Below are positions 34,505 to 45,149 of a DNA stretch of 64,000 nucleotides, in pieces. The notes under the pieces are model-generated. The model ran no database searches, was not told where the DNA came from, and worked only from the letters and a program-made list of their open reading frames with translations. Where the stretch lies: assembly GCF_963675165.1 (NCBI RefSeq), contig NC_087389.1:3966830-4030829 (forward strand). The letters are read 5' to 3'. The translations under genes were made by a program, and so were the position numbers. How positions within the stretch are numbered: position 1 is the first letter of the stretch; every line of letters begins with the position of its first letter. The stretch comes from Halichondria panicea. Taxonomy: Eukaryota; Porifera; Demospongiae; Suberitida; Halichondriidae.

Positions 34505-34507
<3 letters not shown>

Positions 34508-35084
34508 ATTCTGCTTCAACTGTCAGAAGCGAGTCATACACAGCAACAGGGTAATCGGTTGAGTCCAGACACGGCTCATTGCAGTTCCTCTTGTCAGGGT
34601 ACATGTCTTACCGTGCTTCTCAGTTACAATGGTCATTAGTTGGTGTATTTTTTCCACTCCGTGCTTGTCTCGGACGCACTAGATTTATGTCAGTGAGGAA
34701 AACATAATTATGGGATGCTCTTTGCGCAGCTGCATTTGTATATATAGATCTATAGGAACGGTTCATCATGCACATTCCAGTAACTGCATGCTGTCCTTTT
34801 AAAGTGTCAGCCCAGGCGCAGCTCGTTGCAGTTTGTATTCCCAAAATGTGTGGGGTGGTACTGTTTCAGTGCTGCATTGATAAACTTAAATGGTCCATTA
34901 ATTTATGACATGTCGACCACTTTACTGCCATACTTACTGTAGTGGACTGTGAATAGTTTATAAAACGTGTCTCCAGCGAGTCTGGACTTGTAATAACCCC
35001 ATGCTTGCATGGTAAGACTCAGTGCAGCAGAATGTGTGGGGTGCTGTTTATTGTATGACTCATTGCAGCAGAATGTGTGGGGTG
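34505..35084. other. Non-coding region upstream of the piggyBac gene
   Basis: It contains several related short motifs: GCAGCAGAATGTGTGGGGTG twice near 35025 and 35065, and GCAGTTTGTATTCCCAAAATG near 34828. These could be subterminal repeats of the transposon. No gene is seen. Confidence 0.4.
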
Positions 35085-35710
35085 GGTTGTTGTGGTTTGT
35101 TGGGCTCCTCCCACGAGCCTTTGATGTGGACGAGCCTTTTCCTCTGCTGTACTGTACCTATGTACCCTAACCCCCCCCCCCCCCAGTAGTTAATGATATT
35201 CATAGCACCACACGCGTGTGGTACGCCCACGTAATGACATTCATGGTTGTTGTGGTTTGTTGGGCTCCTCCCACGAGCCTTTGATGTGGACGAGCCTTTT
35301 CCTCTGCTGTACTGTACCTATGTGCCCTAAACCCCCCCCCAGTAGTTAATGATATTCATAGCACCACACGCGTGTGGTACGCCCACATAATGACATTCAT
35401 GGTTGTTGTGGTTTGTTGGGCTCCTCCCACGAGCCTTTGATGTGGACGAGCCTTTTCCTCTGCTGTACTGTACCTATGTGCCCTAACCCCCCCCCCAGTA
35501 GTTAATGATTTCATAGCACCACACGCGTGTGGTACGCCCACATAATGACATTCATGGTTGTTGTGGTTTGTTGGGCTCCTCCCACGAGCCTTTGATGTGG
35601 ACGAGCCTTTTCCTCTGCTGTACTGTACCTATGTGCCCTAAACCCCCCAGTAGTTAATGATATTCATAGCACCACACGTGTGCGGTACGCCCACGTAATG
35701 ACATTCATAG
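35085..35710. repeat. Four tandem copies of a ~157-bp repeat
   Basis: Units begin GTTGTTGTGGTTTGTTGGGC near 35086, 35246, 35402 and 35558. Each holds a TGTACTGTACCTATGTGCCC block, a variable C-run, TAGTTAATGAT and the palindromic CACCACACGCGTGTGGT. Differences are mainly C-run length. The array ends about 40 bp before the transposase ORF and may belong to the transposon's 5' region. Confidence 0.92.
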
Positions 35711-35753
35711 CCTGTCCCCCACCTGCACTGGCGAGCACTCTTGTGGTACTCTA

Positions 35754-37349
35754 ATGATATTCATACTTTGTTTCCGTGCAGATGCTGCAGTGGAGGATGA
35801 TGATGAAATGGTCGATGGCATGGCTCCGACTCCCAAACGGAGGAAGCTGGCGAGGGACAATGGACTCCAAAAAGCTAAATCCACAGGAAGATACCCCGTC
35901 TTTGGCGGTGTGGTCGGTCCTGTCGATCAACTTGATCCGTCTGTAACTCCATGCCTAGATTTTGTTAAGTTACTTTGGCCTGATAGTTTGTGTGAGTACA
36001 TAGCCAAACAGACCAACCTGTACGCTAGGCAGTGTGGTGCTAAGGGTTGGTCAGCTACAAACAGTGCCGAATTGTGGGTGTTTTTGGGGATTGTACTAGA
36101 GATGGGCATTCATAGGCTCCCTGAAATTACGGACTACTGGTCCAAGGATCCCCTTTTAGGTGTACAATCTGTGAGCAATGTAATGTCGCTCAAAAGGTTC
36201 CAAAGTTTATGGCGGTATCTGCACTGTGAGGACAATACGTCCATCACTGATGCACGTAAGGTAACTAGCAAGCTAAAAACTGTTTTAGAGACTCTTAAAG
36301 CCAACTACTTCATGAGGTATAATCCCAGTCAGGAGCTTTCCGTTGATGAGATGATGATACAGTACAAGGGTCGTAAAAGCGGGAAAATTCATATGCCCAA
36401 GAAGCCTGTTAAACTGGCATTCAAGGTATGGTGCTGCTCATGTTCATGCTGTGGGTATCTCTGTGTGTTTGATGTATACAGTGGTAAGCTCACCGATTCC
36501 TCTGGGAAAAAGATAGCTGTGAAAGGGCTTGTGAAAAATGTAGTCCATCGTTTACTCACTCCTTTTTATGGTCATCAGCATGTTGTGTACATGGACAACT
36601 TTTACACGTCCGGTCCATTGATAGAAGAGTTGGCTAAGCAAAATGTGTTTACTGTCGGCACAATTTTGAAGAATGCTGCTGGTTTCCCAGCAAGTCTTAA
36701 GGATGTGGTACTCGACAAAGGTGACTATACGTCCATGACTGTTGGTGATATTTCTTACTCTATGTTTAACGACCGTAGAGTTGTGTCCTTTGCAACAAAT
36801 GTGTTCCCTGACCATATGCCCCACACTGTAATGCGAATGCACAAAGACGGTACCCTACGCTCTCAGAGTGCCCCCCCCTGTCTCCCTGCATATAACATGT
36901 ACATGGGAGGAGTTGACAATACAGGGCGTATGAGGAAAACCTATGGGTACGATAGAAAGTGTCGGCGGTATTGGTTCAGGATTTTCTTTCAATTCCTTGA
37001 CGTTAGTGTGAATAATGCATACATTCTATACAGGCACAACTGTGTCAGGGTGGGTTCAAAGGCCATGCCTTTGAAAGGGTTTCGATTGGAACTAATTCAT
37101 AGTCTATTGGGTGTGCCACGTACTCGTAGCAGTGCCTCAGGTCTGGCCAGTCTAAATATCGTTTTCCCCCCATCACAGGGCGCACGTGTGAGTGCAAATA
37201 GTGTCGGAGTGTCTCGTGGGCGCTGTCAAGTGTGTGTTCGGGAGAAGATCCCTAGCAGAGAGCAGCAACACACTGCAATGGCATGTCCCCACTGTCGCAT
37301 AAGAATATGCAAAGGACACTCTGTTATCGGACACACATGTGCTAGCTAA
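35754..37349 (+). CDS. piggyBac-type transposase, intact ORF
   Basis: An open frame of 531 codons with no break. The DDE_Tnp_1_7 core has the three expected catalytic Asp in ELSVDEMMIQYKG, VVYMDNFYTSG and MGGVDNTGRMRKTYGYDRK. The C-terminus has a Cys/His cluster (CQVCVRE...CPHCRIRICKGHSVIGHTC) like the cysteine-rich DNA-binding domain of the family. The true start is uncertain. TTTGTTTCCGTGCAG at about 35767-35781 looks like a splice acceptor, so the first residues may be intronic, and the methionines in DDDEMVDGMAP are alternatives. I could not find TTAA-flanked terminal repeats, so it may be a mobile copy with unrecognised ends or a domesticated gene. Confidence 0.88.
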   Translation: MIFILCFRADAAVEDDDEMVDGMAPTPKRRKLARDNGLQKAKSTGRYPVFGGVVGPVDQLDPSVTPCLDFVKLLWPDSLCEYIAKQTNLYARQCGAKGWSATNSAELWVFLGIVLEMGIHRLPEITDYWSKDPLLGVQSVSNVMSLKRFQSLWRYLHCEDNTSITDARKVTSKLKTVLETLKANYFMRYNPSQELSVDEMMIQYKGRKSGKIHMPKKPVKLAFKVWCCSCSCCGYLCVFDVYSGKLTDSSGKKIAVKGLVKNVVHRLLTPFYGHQHVVYMDNFYTSGPLIEELAKQNVFTVGTILKNAAGFPASLKDVVLDKGDYTSMTVGDISYSMFNDRRVVSFATNVFPDHMPHTVMRMHKDGTLRSQSAPPCLPAYNMYMGGVDNTGRMRKTYGYDRKCRRYWFRIFFQFLDVSVNNAYILYRHNCVRVGSKAMPLKGFRLELIHSLLGVPRTRSSASGLASLNIVFPPSQGARVSANSVGVSRGRCQVCVREKIPSREQQHTAMACPHCRIRICKGHSVIGHTCAS

Positions 37350-37554
37350 TGTGCTGTGTGACTGATTTTTCTTAGATGGTACTCTCCTGGTTTAAATTGG
37401 CCTTGGAGAGGGGAGGAAAGGGGTATTATTTCAATGATTAATAAAATTGTGATAAAGAATTCAGTTGTATATGAGAGGCCCTAACCCACTCTGTTGTAAA
37501 TTCTGTTGTAATTATAAAGCAGCTTTGCTGCAGTATAGTAGCCTCTATACCAGG

Positions 37555-37630
37555 TCGGTATTATTAACGGGTTGTTATTTTAGCGAATTTAGCGAATTGA
37601 CATTTTTTCGCTAAATCAACCACTCGCTAA
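37555..37630. repeat. Left arm of an inverted-repeat element around the RT copy
   Basis: CCAGGTCGGTATTATTAACGGG, followed by a TTTTAGCGAATTTAGCGAA block, matches in inverted form the sequence at about 39655-39750 (GTTGGTATTATATTGGCGGG, TTTTAGCGATTTG). The retrotransposon copy lies exactly between these arms. Confidence 0.6.
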
Positions 37631-39620
37631 CAACTCTGCGCTGGACAAATTTCGGGCATTGAGGCTGCGGTACACGCAGCTACTACACTCTTCCAACAAG
37701 ACGACACAGAGGCTATCCTGCTTGTGGACGCAAGCAATGCGTTCAACGCACTCAACCGCCTTGTGGCCCTGCACAACATCCGTCGTCTCTGTCCCCCACT
37801 GGCCACAGTTTTGATCAATACGTACAGGGTACCAACTGAACTATTTGTTGATGGTGACGTGCTCTACTCCTGTGAAGGCACCACTCAAGGGGACCCCCTA
37901 GCTATGCCCATGTACGCATTGGCTACAGTACCCATCATCAAGAGATTACATTCCCTCTCCGAAGACATTGATCAGGTGTGGTATGCGGATGACGCCGCTG
38001 CAGGGAAAATTGTCAGATTACAGGAATGGTGGACCAATCTTTCTACACTAGGTCCCAAGTTTGGATACTTTCCAAACCCCCAAAAAACATGGCTTGTCAC
38101 CAAAGAGAAGCACCTTTCCTCAGCTACAACCCTCTTTGCTAACACTGGAGTGCAAGTCACCTCGGAGGGCAGACCATACCTAGGGGCCGCACTTGGCACT
38201 GAAGAATTTGTCACCTCACACGTGCAAGACAAAGTTGGAATGTGGTCTAAGGTTCTGGATAAGCTAACTGTGGTCGCAGAAACACAACCACATGCTGCTC
38301 ATGCTGCTTTCACTCACGGTCTCTCCAACAAATGGTCATACCTCACACGTACCATCCAAGGCATTGGAAACCTCCTAGAACCGCTGGAATCAACAATCAG
38401 AATGAAACTTTTACCCACCCTGACGGGTCAACCACCCCCATCCGACGAAATGCGTGACCTCCTAGCCCTACCAGCGAGATTGGGCGGTATAGCAATAAGC
38501 AACCCCACTGCTGTGGCTGAGGCAGAATTCTCCGCTTCCACCAAAGTTGCTGGCCCCCTTAAGAACACCATCCTCCAACAAAGCTTCGAGTATGCCACAG
38601 AAGTAGCCGAGGCTCAAGTGAAAGCCAGGAATGAGGTCCGCCGATCAAATCGGGAACACTGTAAACATACAGCGGACACCCTGAAGCAATCCCTTTCTAC
38701 CACTCTAAAAAGATCTATGGACTTAGCACAAGAGAAAGGCGCTTCTAACTGGCTCACCTCCCTCCCCATCCAAGAATTTGGATTTGCCTTACATAAAGGA
38801 GCTTTTCGAGATGCCCTCTCACTTCGCTACAGTTGGCAACCATCAGGAGTCCCCTCATCTTGTGCATGCGGCAAACAATTCTCAGTCGATCACGCTCTGT
38901 CATACCCTAAGGGCGGTTTCACCATCACCAGGCACAATGAAATAAGGGATTTAACGGCCAACCTACTCACTGAAATTTGCAGTGACGTCTGTGTAGAGCC
39001 TGAACTACAACCTGTAAGTGGTGAAGAACTAATCGGGCTGTCAGCAAATGTCCAAGACGGTGCCAGATTAGACATTGCGTGTAATGGCTTCTGGGGTGGG
39101 CGCTTTGAACGTACATATCTAGATGTACGAGTGTTTAATCCCCATGCAAAATCAAACCAACACACCAACTGCTACAGGAAGCATGAACTTGAAAAGAAAA
39201 GACAATACGAACAACGCGTCAGAGATATCGAACACGCCTCATTCACTCCTTTGGTGATGTCAGCCACAGGTGGTATGGCCAACCAGGCCACTGTGTTCTA
39301 CAAAAGGCTTGCCTCAAACTTGGCAATCAAATCTAATGAAAGCTACAGTAGAACACTGTCCTGGCTAAGGAGCAGAATTACATTCTCTCTCCTACGCTCT
39401 GCCATTCAGTGCATCAGAGGATCCCGCTCCAGTCGTGGACAGCCAGCCAGGTCCCAGAATCACCCCTCAGCGGACCTGGCCAACTCGGAACTAAACTTCA
39501 ATGAATAAATACATGGTTTTAACTTTTACATGACTTTAGTTTTTGCATTACATTAACCCTGTCCTCATTTCACCTTATGAATCTTATAAAAAATAAAAAA
39601 ATAAAATAAAAAAAATAATA
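37631..39620 (+). mobile_element. 5'-truncated non-LTR-type retrotransposon with long RT ORF
   Basis: The frame is open from 37631 to the stop at 39508, with no natural start: the first RT residues (QISGIEAAVHAATTL) follow directly on a stop codon. RT motifs are DASNAFNALNR, GTTQGDPLAMPMYA and VWYADDAAAG (YADD catalytic box). The C-terminal part has CACGKQFSVDHAL, RHNEIRDLTANLL and GGMANQATVFYKRLASNLA, found also in the pseudogene at 53-54.7 kb. An A-rich tail (about 39583-39616) follows. Truncation at the 5' end plus an A-rich 3' tail is typical of target-primed retrotransposition. The missing N-terminal RT segments argue that it is not autonomous. The clade is not assigned. Confidence 0.88.
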
Positions 39621-39654
39621 CAACACGTCAGCATTACGTACAATTAGAGAGTAA

Positions 39655-39750
39655 TATTGAACAAAACGCTAAAATTAGTACCCGCCAAATGCAGTATCTC
39701 AGCAAATCGCTAAAATTAGTACCCGCCAATATAATACCAACCTTAACATC
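39655..39750. repeat. Right arm of the inverted-repeat element around the RT copy
   Basis: It contains CGCTAAAATTAGTACCCGCCAA twice, ending TATAATACCAACCTTA. It pairs with the arm at 37555-37630. Confidence 0.6.
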
Positions 39751-39754
39751 TGTA

Positions 39755-39935
39755 ACATTGTTTTCTGTAATGTCAACACATTGTTGTGTGTAAGTGTATT
39801 GTTGTCTGTGTTTAAGTTGAACTGAGCATGCGCAGTAGGAACACTTACTAACGCCTACATAGTTTTATTGTTTGTGATAGGGAATTCAGGGGTGGGGCAT
39901 GTCTAGGGGTTTTCCCAGGTGAGCTCAACAAGTGC
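39755..39935. repeat. Promoter-like dispersed unit with kappaB-like site, copy 1
   Basis: It shares GAGCATGCGCAGTAGGAACA, GGGAATTCAGG, a GCATGTCTAGG block and GAGCTCAACAAGTGCT with 63620-63780. The core is also related to 55405-55445 upstream of the TIR/ROCO gene. GGGGTTTTCCC at 39906-39916 fits the NF-kappaB consensus. No gene starts directly downstream on the plus strand here. Confidence 0.6.
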
Positions 39936-41289
39936 TTAGGCCTAATTAAGAGCATGAGGAATTTAATTAGGGTCTGTGACATCATAATTATGCCTCGAGG
40001 CGAAGCCGCACGAGGGATACGGTAAAGCTGACTGTGTGTGTGTCTGTCTGTGCTTAGATCATTACTGCAATCTGATTGGTTAGAGGAAATGTTCTATCCA
40101 ATTTAGAAAATCATGTACTTCAATAGAAAATCATGTACTTCACTTAGAAAATCATGTAGCAAAGATTAGATAAGAACATTCAAATCTGATTGGCTAAATA
40201 CTCATGGTTGCTATGATCTAAAATGCTTAGACACTGTTTAGGAAGTTTCCACATGATTTAGAATATAATTTTGTCAATAATTTTCATCATCAACAAAATA
40301 AGTATAGACGTTCAAAATTTATACATCAATGCAAAGTAAGAAGTGTTCTTTCATTTTCGCATGAGCAACAAAACCATTTTTCCCCCTTGTATGAACCATC
40401 AGGATTAACACCTTCACAGTGCATGTGGTAGTATACCCTGCAATTGCTGCAGACAATCATTGGTTGATTGGGATCGTTAATCATTCTGCATTTACAATAG
40501 ATCTCCTCACCAGTAGACTGCTTTCTTCGTATTCGATTACCAAATGTGATCCGCCTCCTTTTAGTGGTAGGAAAACGCTCTAACTTCCCATTCTCCAAGC
40601 AAGATAGCAAATGCTGACGCAAAATGTCAGTGTCTCACTGGTAAAAAACAGGGTCAAAGCCATGAGCAAGCTCAGTCGCTGATGCAATTGCATGAAGGCC
40701 ACAGTCTGAGCCATTTGTTTGACTCATGCAATTAGCCACATCAAATAACAGCACATCCGATTTGGGCTGCACCAACGAACATATAGCTTTCTTCGTTGAA
40801 AGTGATACTGATGGATAATGGCTGCTGTCATAAATCACTACAGCATCGTTGAACTCACTTTTGGTGGAAACATTGATGTTCAATACCGTTATCCAATGGC
40901 ACTCATCGGCATGGATGACCTGAATAAAAGGTTTACGAGGAGGAACTGGTGCAAAAATTCCTTCCTTCTTTGAGAATAGAGGTGTCATTAAACCACAAAT
41001 GGAGTTGCTGGTTTGTTTTTTCAGTAACTGCTGAGAAGCATCAACAATACTATCTGTCAACCACTCAACACTTGATTCGATGATTTATTTATCTCTCTTA
41101 TACAAGTTAAGACCACTTAGCCACTCATTTGGATCTTCTCTTACTGGTGAATCAGAAACTATAAGGTTACTTCAGACACATCGTATGATCCTTATTATCA
41201 GGCACCATTTCATCATTTTCTTCGAACAAAGGTGATTGAGAAAGTAGATGGCCGAGTAATGATTTGTCGTTGTTTTGTTGACGCTTTGC

Positions 41290-41830
41290 AGGTGGTGATT
41301 GAATGTTTGTTCTCGTGTTGACTCGTTTTGAATGTGGATTTTTCTTAGAGGTAGGGTGTTTGGAGGGTGGTTTGGTCTGTGAAAGAGTATTTGACTGTTT
41401 GGAGGGCGGTTTGATTTGTGGAGGAATATCTGAAGGTGGTTTGGATGATGCTAGAGGAATGTCTAGCTGTTTGGAGGGTGGTTTGGTTCGTGGAGGAGTA
41501 TCTGACTGTTTAGAGGATGGTTTGGATGCTGAATGAACAGTTGCTTGTTTAGAGGTCGCTGGAGGAATGTTTGACGGTTTGGAGGGTGGTTTGGTCGCTG
41601 GAGGAATGTTTGACTGTTTGGAGGGTGGTTTGGTCGCTGGAGAAATGTTTGACTGTTTGGAGAGTGGTTTGGATGCTGAAGGATGATCCGATCGCTTCGA
41701 GGATGGTTTGGATGCCGGAAGATGAGTTGACTGCTTGGAGAGTTTAGACACTGGAGGATTTGTTGACTGTTTGGAAGATTCTTTGGAAGCTGAAGAATTG
41801 TCTGACAGTTTGGAGTTAGGTTTTGAAGGT
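41290..41830. repeat. Degenerate 39-bp coding repeat
   Basis: Plus-strand units of the GGAGGGTGGTTTGGTCGCTG type encode, on the minus strand, a Ser/Lys/Pro-rich 13-residue repeat in the broken C48/PHD gene. It is a disordered linker. Confidence 0.8.
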
Positions 41831-42261
41831 AGTAGATCGCTTTCTTGTCCAGCATTAGATTCTAATGCTGGTGCATGACAATGATGGAGGGTTCCTTGCA
41901 ATGGGATGGACAGGTATACATCATAAAATCATAATTATTGTAAAGTGATTGACACATGGTTCCTCACTTGACCTTACCAGCAATAATCACAGCATGAAGA
42001 TACTCGATTAAGGCAGGAGAAGAACAACAACTTGCATTTGAGGAACTGACAAACTGAACATCATCCTCAAAAAAGCCAAAGGCAAAACCAGAATAGCCAA
42101 GTTGCTCGAGCTTCATCATCTAAACAGAGAGGAATCAACATTTTAAGAAGATGTGGATGTGCATGGGGGATCGAATTGTTGCCAACCCCTTATAATACAT
42201 GTAATAAGGAGGCAGAGAATTATGTTGAATGTGTGTGAGGAAGAGTGGTGCATGATTTGCC

Positions 42262-42560
42262 ACATCGGAACCTTTGTGCCTCACTTCTGTGGGAACATTG
42301 GAACCTTTGTGCTTCACTTCTGTGGAAACATCGGAACCTTTGTGCCTCACTTCTGTGGGAACATCGGAACCTTTGTGCCTCACTTCTGTGGGAACATTGG
42401 AACCTTTGTGCTTCACTTCTGTGGGAACATCGGAACCTTTGTGCCTCACTTCTGTGGAAACATCGGAATCTTTGTGCCTCACTTCTGTGGGAACATCGGA
42501 ACCTTTGTGCCTCACTTCTGTGGGAACATCGGAACCTTTGTGCCTCACTTCTGTGGGAAT
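42262..42560. repeat. 33-bp minisatellite, about nine units
   Basis: Units of 33 bp (GGAACCTTTGTGCCTCACTT...) run on the plus strand. They encode an 11-residue repeat, VPTEVRHKGSD, on the minus strand within the broken homeodomain-like gene. All six frames stay largely open because the unit lacks stops. Each unit carries a CCCACAG acceptor-like and an AAAG-GT donor-like site on the minus strand, so its exonic status is unclear. Confidence 0.92.
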
Positions 42561-43318
42561 ATTCTTATTTGTACAGGCTCTTAGAGAATGGACTCTATAT
42601 AACACTGGTTCTTTGCTCACCTCCTTCTGTATCTTTTGGAAAGCTTTTACTCCTTCTCTGATAATTCCTTTACGTGTCATGGCAGATGGCTGGCTTGTGC
42701 TCGGTCTAAGTGCATCTCGCTCAGAGTCAGTCAACGTAGAGTATGCTTCTTTTGCAGCACTCATAAATCGATAATTCTTTTTTTTTATCCATCTCTGCAT
42801 AGGGTCAGGAATACAGTACAGCAGCATGCATGCATGCATGCATGATGCATGGTATACACAGATTCACTACTTTAACGTGGGTACTAACTGTACAGTATTA
42901 AGAGTGCTTGTTAATACTCTAGATAAATTAATCCACCTTCACTTGTGCAATGCTCAGTCCTGTCTTTTTGGAAGCACGGCTAATGAAGGCGGTGAAGCAT
43001 GCTGCTTCTCCTTTCATTCCATTCTTGTAAAAGGTATTTAGTGTAGTTGTCTGCTCCGTGGAAAATTTTCTGCTTCCAGTGCTAGTGCTGGATTTTGCAG
43101 TCTGCATCCCATCACCACTGCTAACAGGCTCACTCTCAGTATCACTGTCAGTAGGACTATCCATTGCAGGAGCTCAGAGCTGGCACTGCATGAATGGCAC
43201 AGGTGCATGTGACTATTTAACCCGAATGGAACCCTTTTTAAATCAGGGAACTTTGGCCCTGCATGTTTGGTGGAACGTTCCCTAAACTTCCCATACACTT
43301 GTGGGGAAAAGTTCATGA

Positions 43319-45149
43319 ACCGGTGTCATAAAATTTTGGGCCCCCCATGTTTAGGCCCCCCGGGCCTAGAATTTTAAAATTTTGGGCCCCCTGGGCCTAG
43401 AATGTTAACAGTTTAGGCCCCCCAGGGGGTCAAAACTGTTAACATTCTAGGCCCCCCTCTTCTGCTATCCTTTTCTGCACGATAGAACGAAGTCAAAGAG
43501 ATATAATAATATGGTAAGGTTAGCTCTATTAGTTGACAAAGCATCAAAGAGACTGCATGCATGCAAAGACTCTGTATCAAAGTAGCAAAAATGTTTGCAT
43601 TATTATTCTATCATGGAATTCAAAGTGAAGGAAGATTTACCTTTCAAGTTACTCATGCTTTACCTATAAGAGTTAAATGCTTTGATGCAGCTCTGCAATG
43701 TTGGATCTGCCTGTAAGACAATCGATGTTGTTGTATAGCTATCGCCATATTTGCAACTTCGTGCTTACTTTCTCAGCCAAATTTCAGGACAAAAAAGTAT
43801 AAAACACACAATTTCAGTGCAAAGACAACAATTCATATCTTCCTCCATGTTTTCCTATACATAGAAGATGTAAATTGTTGTGGGGATGCTCCAATAGCAT
43901 CACTGGCTCAGCTCTCAAGTAATGTGGAATCACAGATAGAAGTCAAGAGAGAAACTGTTGTATCATGGTGGAATCACAAATAGCAGTTTCCTTTCGGAAC
44001 AAGGGTAATCTTGGACAGTCCTGACCAATTCGGGACAGTTGGCACCTATGTGCTTCGTGCTGCATGAGGTCATAGAATGACATGGTGCAGTGCATGTGAT
44101 GGCTGTGAGACCCAGTGGCGTGTACAATGGGGGGCTTTGGGGGCTTGAGCACCCCCCTGTCCTCCCAGACAACCATGAAACTAATCCTATCACTCAGTAG
44201 CTAGCTAGCTAACGGTGCAGCTCCAGAGGTACATGCAGCGATTACAAGTCATGACCACGCCCAATTGAGCATGCGCAACCAGCATTGCAATGTTGTTATT
44301 AGCCTCGATTCAAGGCCGATTTTTAATCCGCCTGGAATCGAGGCTATGTTGTTATGTAATGCATAATAGCTGATCAAGATCCTCTGCACTCTCCCAGTCA
44401 CCTCTTGCTCCACTGAGAGATACTGAGAAGCAGTGACTAACACTAGATTGACTGGACATCCCCATTGCAGTGATTGACCAGTTTGCTAGGATGTACCCCA
44501 GAAGAATAGTGCATGGAGATCCTACAAGATGACTGACTCATAATTATGTCTTATTATCACGCTATGCATGTATTAGATCCCGTTTGAGTGTATTTAGCAG
44601 GGAACTATGAGCTATAGTACCGGTACTATAGATTGCTCTAGGCTACAAACTACAACATTACATTGTATTGTCATTTACAACATAGTAGCTAGATGCTTTG
44701 TCTAGTAACATGACTAGAATGGAAGAGAGAAGCTCTAGAGTATTTTTGGCTTTGTTTGAGAGTAGTAAAAGTCGCTCGTTTCCAGTGTGCTGTACTTTTT
44801 TGATGCAAGGGTGCATGGGGAGGAGCTAAAAGACACGCCGAAATAAATGCGGGGGCGTAAAATCTCTTGTGCACCCTCCTGCTTCAATCTCTAGAAACGC
44901 CCCTGAGACCAGTGGTATATACTACTGTACATGCATGAAATGTGTGTGTGTGAGGAGAGCTGCATTCAGTAACTGGCACTGCATAGACTGTGAAGACCAT
45001 AGAAGACTGTATTGGTGTATTTTGAGAATGTACCGCTGTTGTGTTGTTAATGGGGGGCCTAAAATTTTAAGAGGGGGCCTAAAATGTTAAAATTCTAGAC
45101 CCGCGGGGGGCCCATTCTCATGGGGGGCCTAAAATTTTATGACACCGGG
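43319..45149. mobile_element. ~1.83-kb non-autonomous DNA element with GGGCCCCCC-rich terminal repeats
   Basis: The left end CCGGTGTCATAAAATTTTGG, followed by GCCCCCCATG, recurs inverted at the right end (CATGGGGGGCCTAAAATTTTATGACACCGG). The subterminal parts of both arms repeat a TAGGCCCCC/AAAATTTT theme over about 100 bp; the left arm is itself palindromic. No credible transposase gene lies between. It contains the 47-bp mini-MITE at 44300-44346. Confidence 0.78.
44300..44346. mobile_element. 47-bp mini-MITE with perfect 9-bp target duplication
   Basis: TAGCCTCGATTCAAGGCCGA is followed by a short T-rich loop and the reverse complement ending GAATCGAGGCTA. TGTTGTTAT is duplicated exactly at 44291-44299 and 44347-44355. 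Same family as 17492-17588. Confidence 0.9.

Larger units (their letters stand above)
40326..43164 (-). pseudogene. Broken homeodomain-like / C48 protease / PHD gene
   Basis: Exons 43164-42937 and 42794-42621 join in phase and encode a homeodomain-like fold ending in TGLSIAQVKRWIKKKNYRFM. A repeat-rich stretch follows. A further exon at about 42120-41985 (MMKLEQLGYSGFAFGFF) joins one starting near 41898 that encodes a 13-residue degenerate repeat (SKQSNIPPATKPP type). A C48/Ulp1-like protease domain lies at about 41150-40640 (ECHWITVLNI, YDSSHYP, QTNGSDCGLHAIASA: the His...Asp...Cys layout). A C4HC3 PHD finger ends the frame (CKCRMINDP...CSNCRVYYHMHCEG...WFCCSC). Two in-frame stops interrupt otherwise continuous homology: TAA at 41085-41087 (before IIESSVEWLTD) and TGA at 40635-40637 (between PVFYQ and DTDILRQHL). 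It is therefore a recent pseudogene or a gene with readthrough or sequencing errors. A transposon origin is possible but unproven. Confidence 0.72.

Noticed and set aside
34440-37560. piggyBac terminal inverted repeats with TTAA sites
   Set aside because: I looked for TTAA-flanked CCC-type ends on both sides and found no convincing pair, so element boundaries are not called.
42262-42560. Regular 33-bp repeats resembling a CRISPR array
   Set aside because: Units are contiguous with no unique spacers, and they lie in an animal-type intron-containing locus that encodes an 11-residue repeat.
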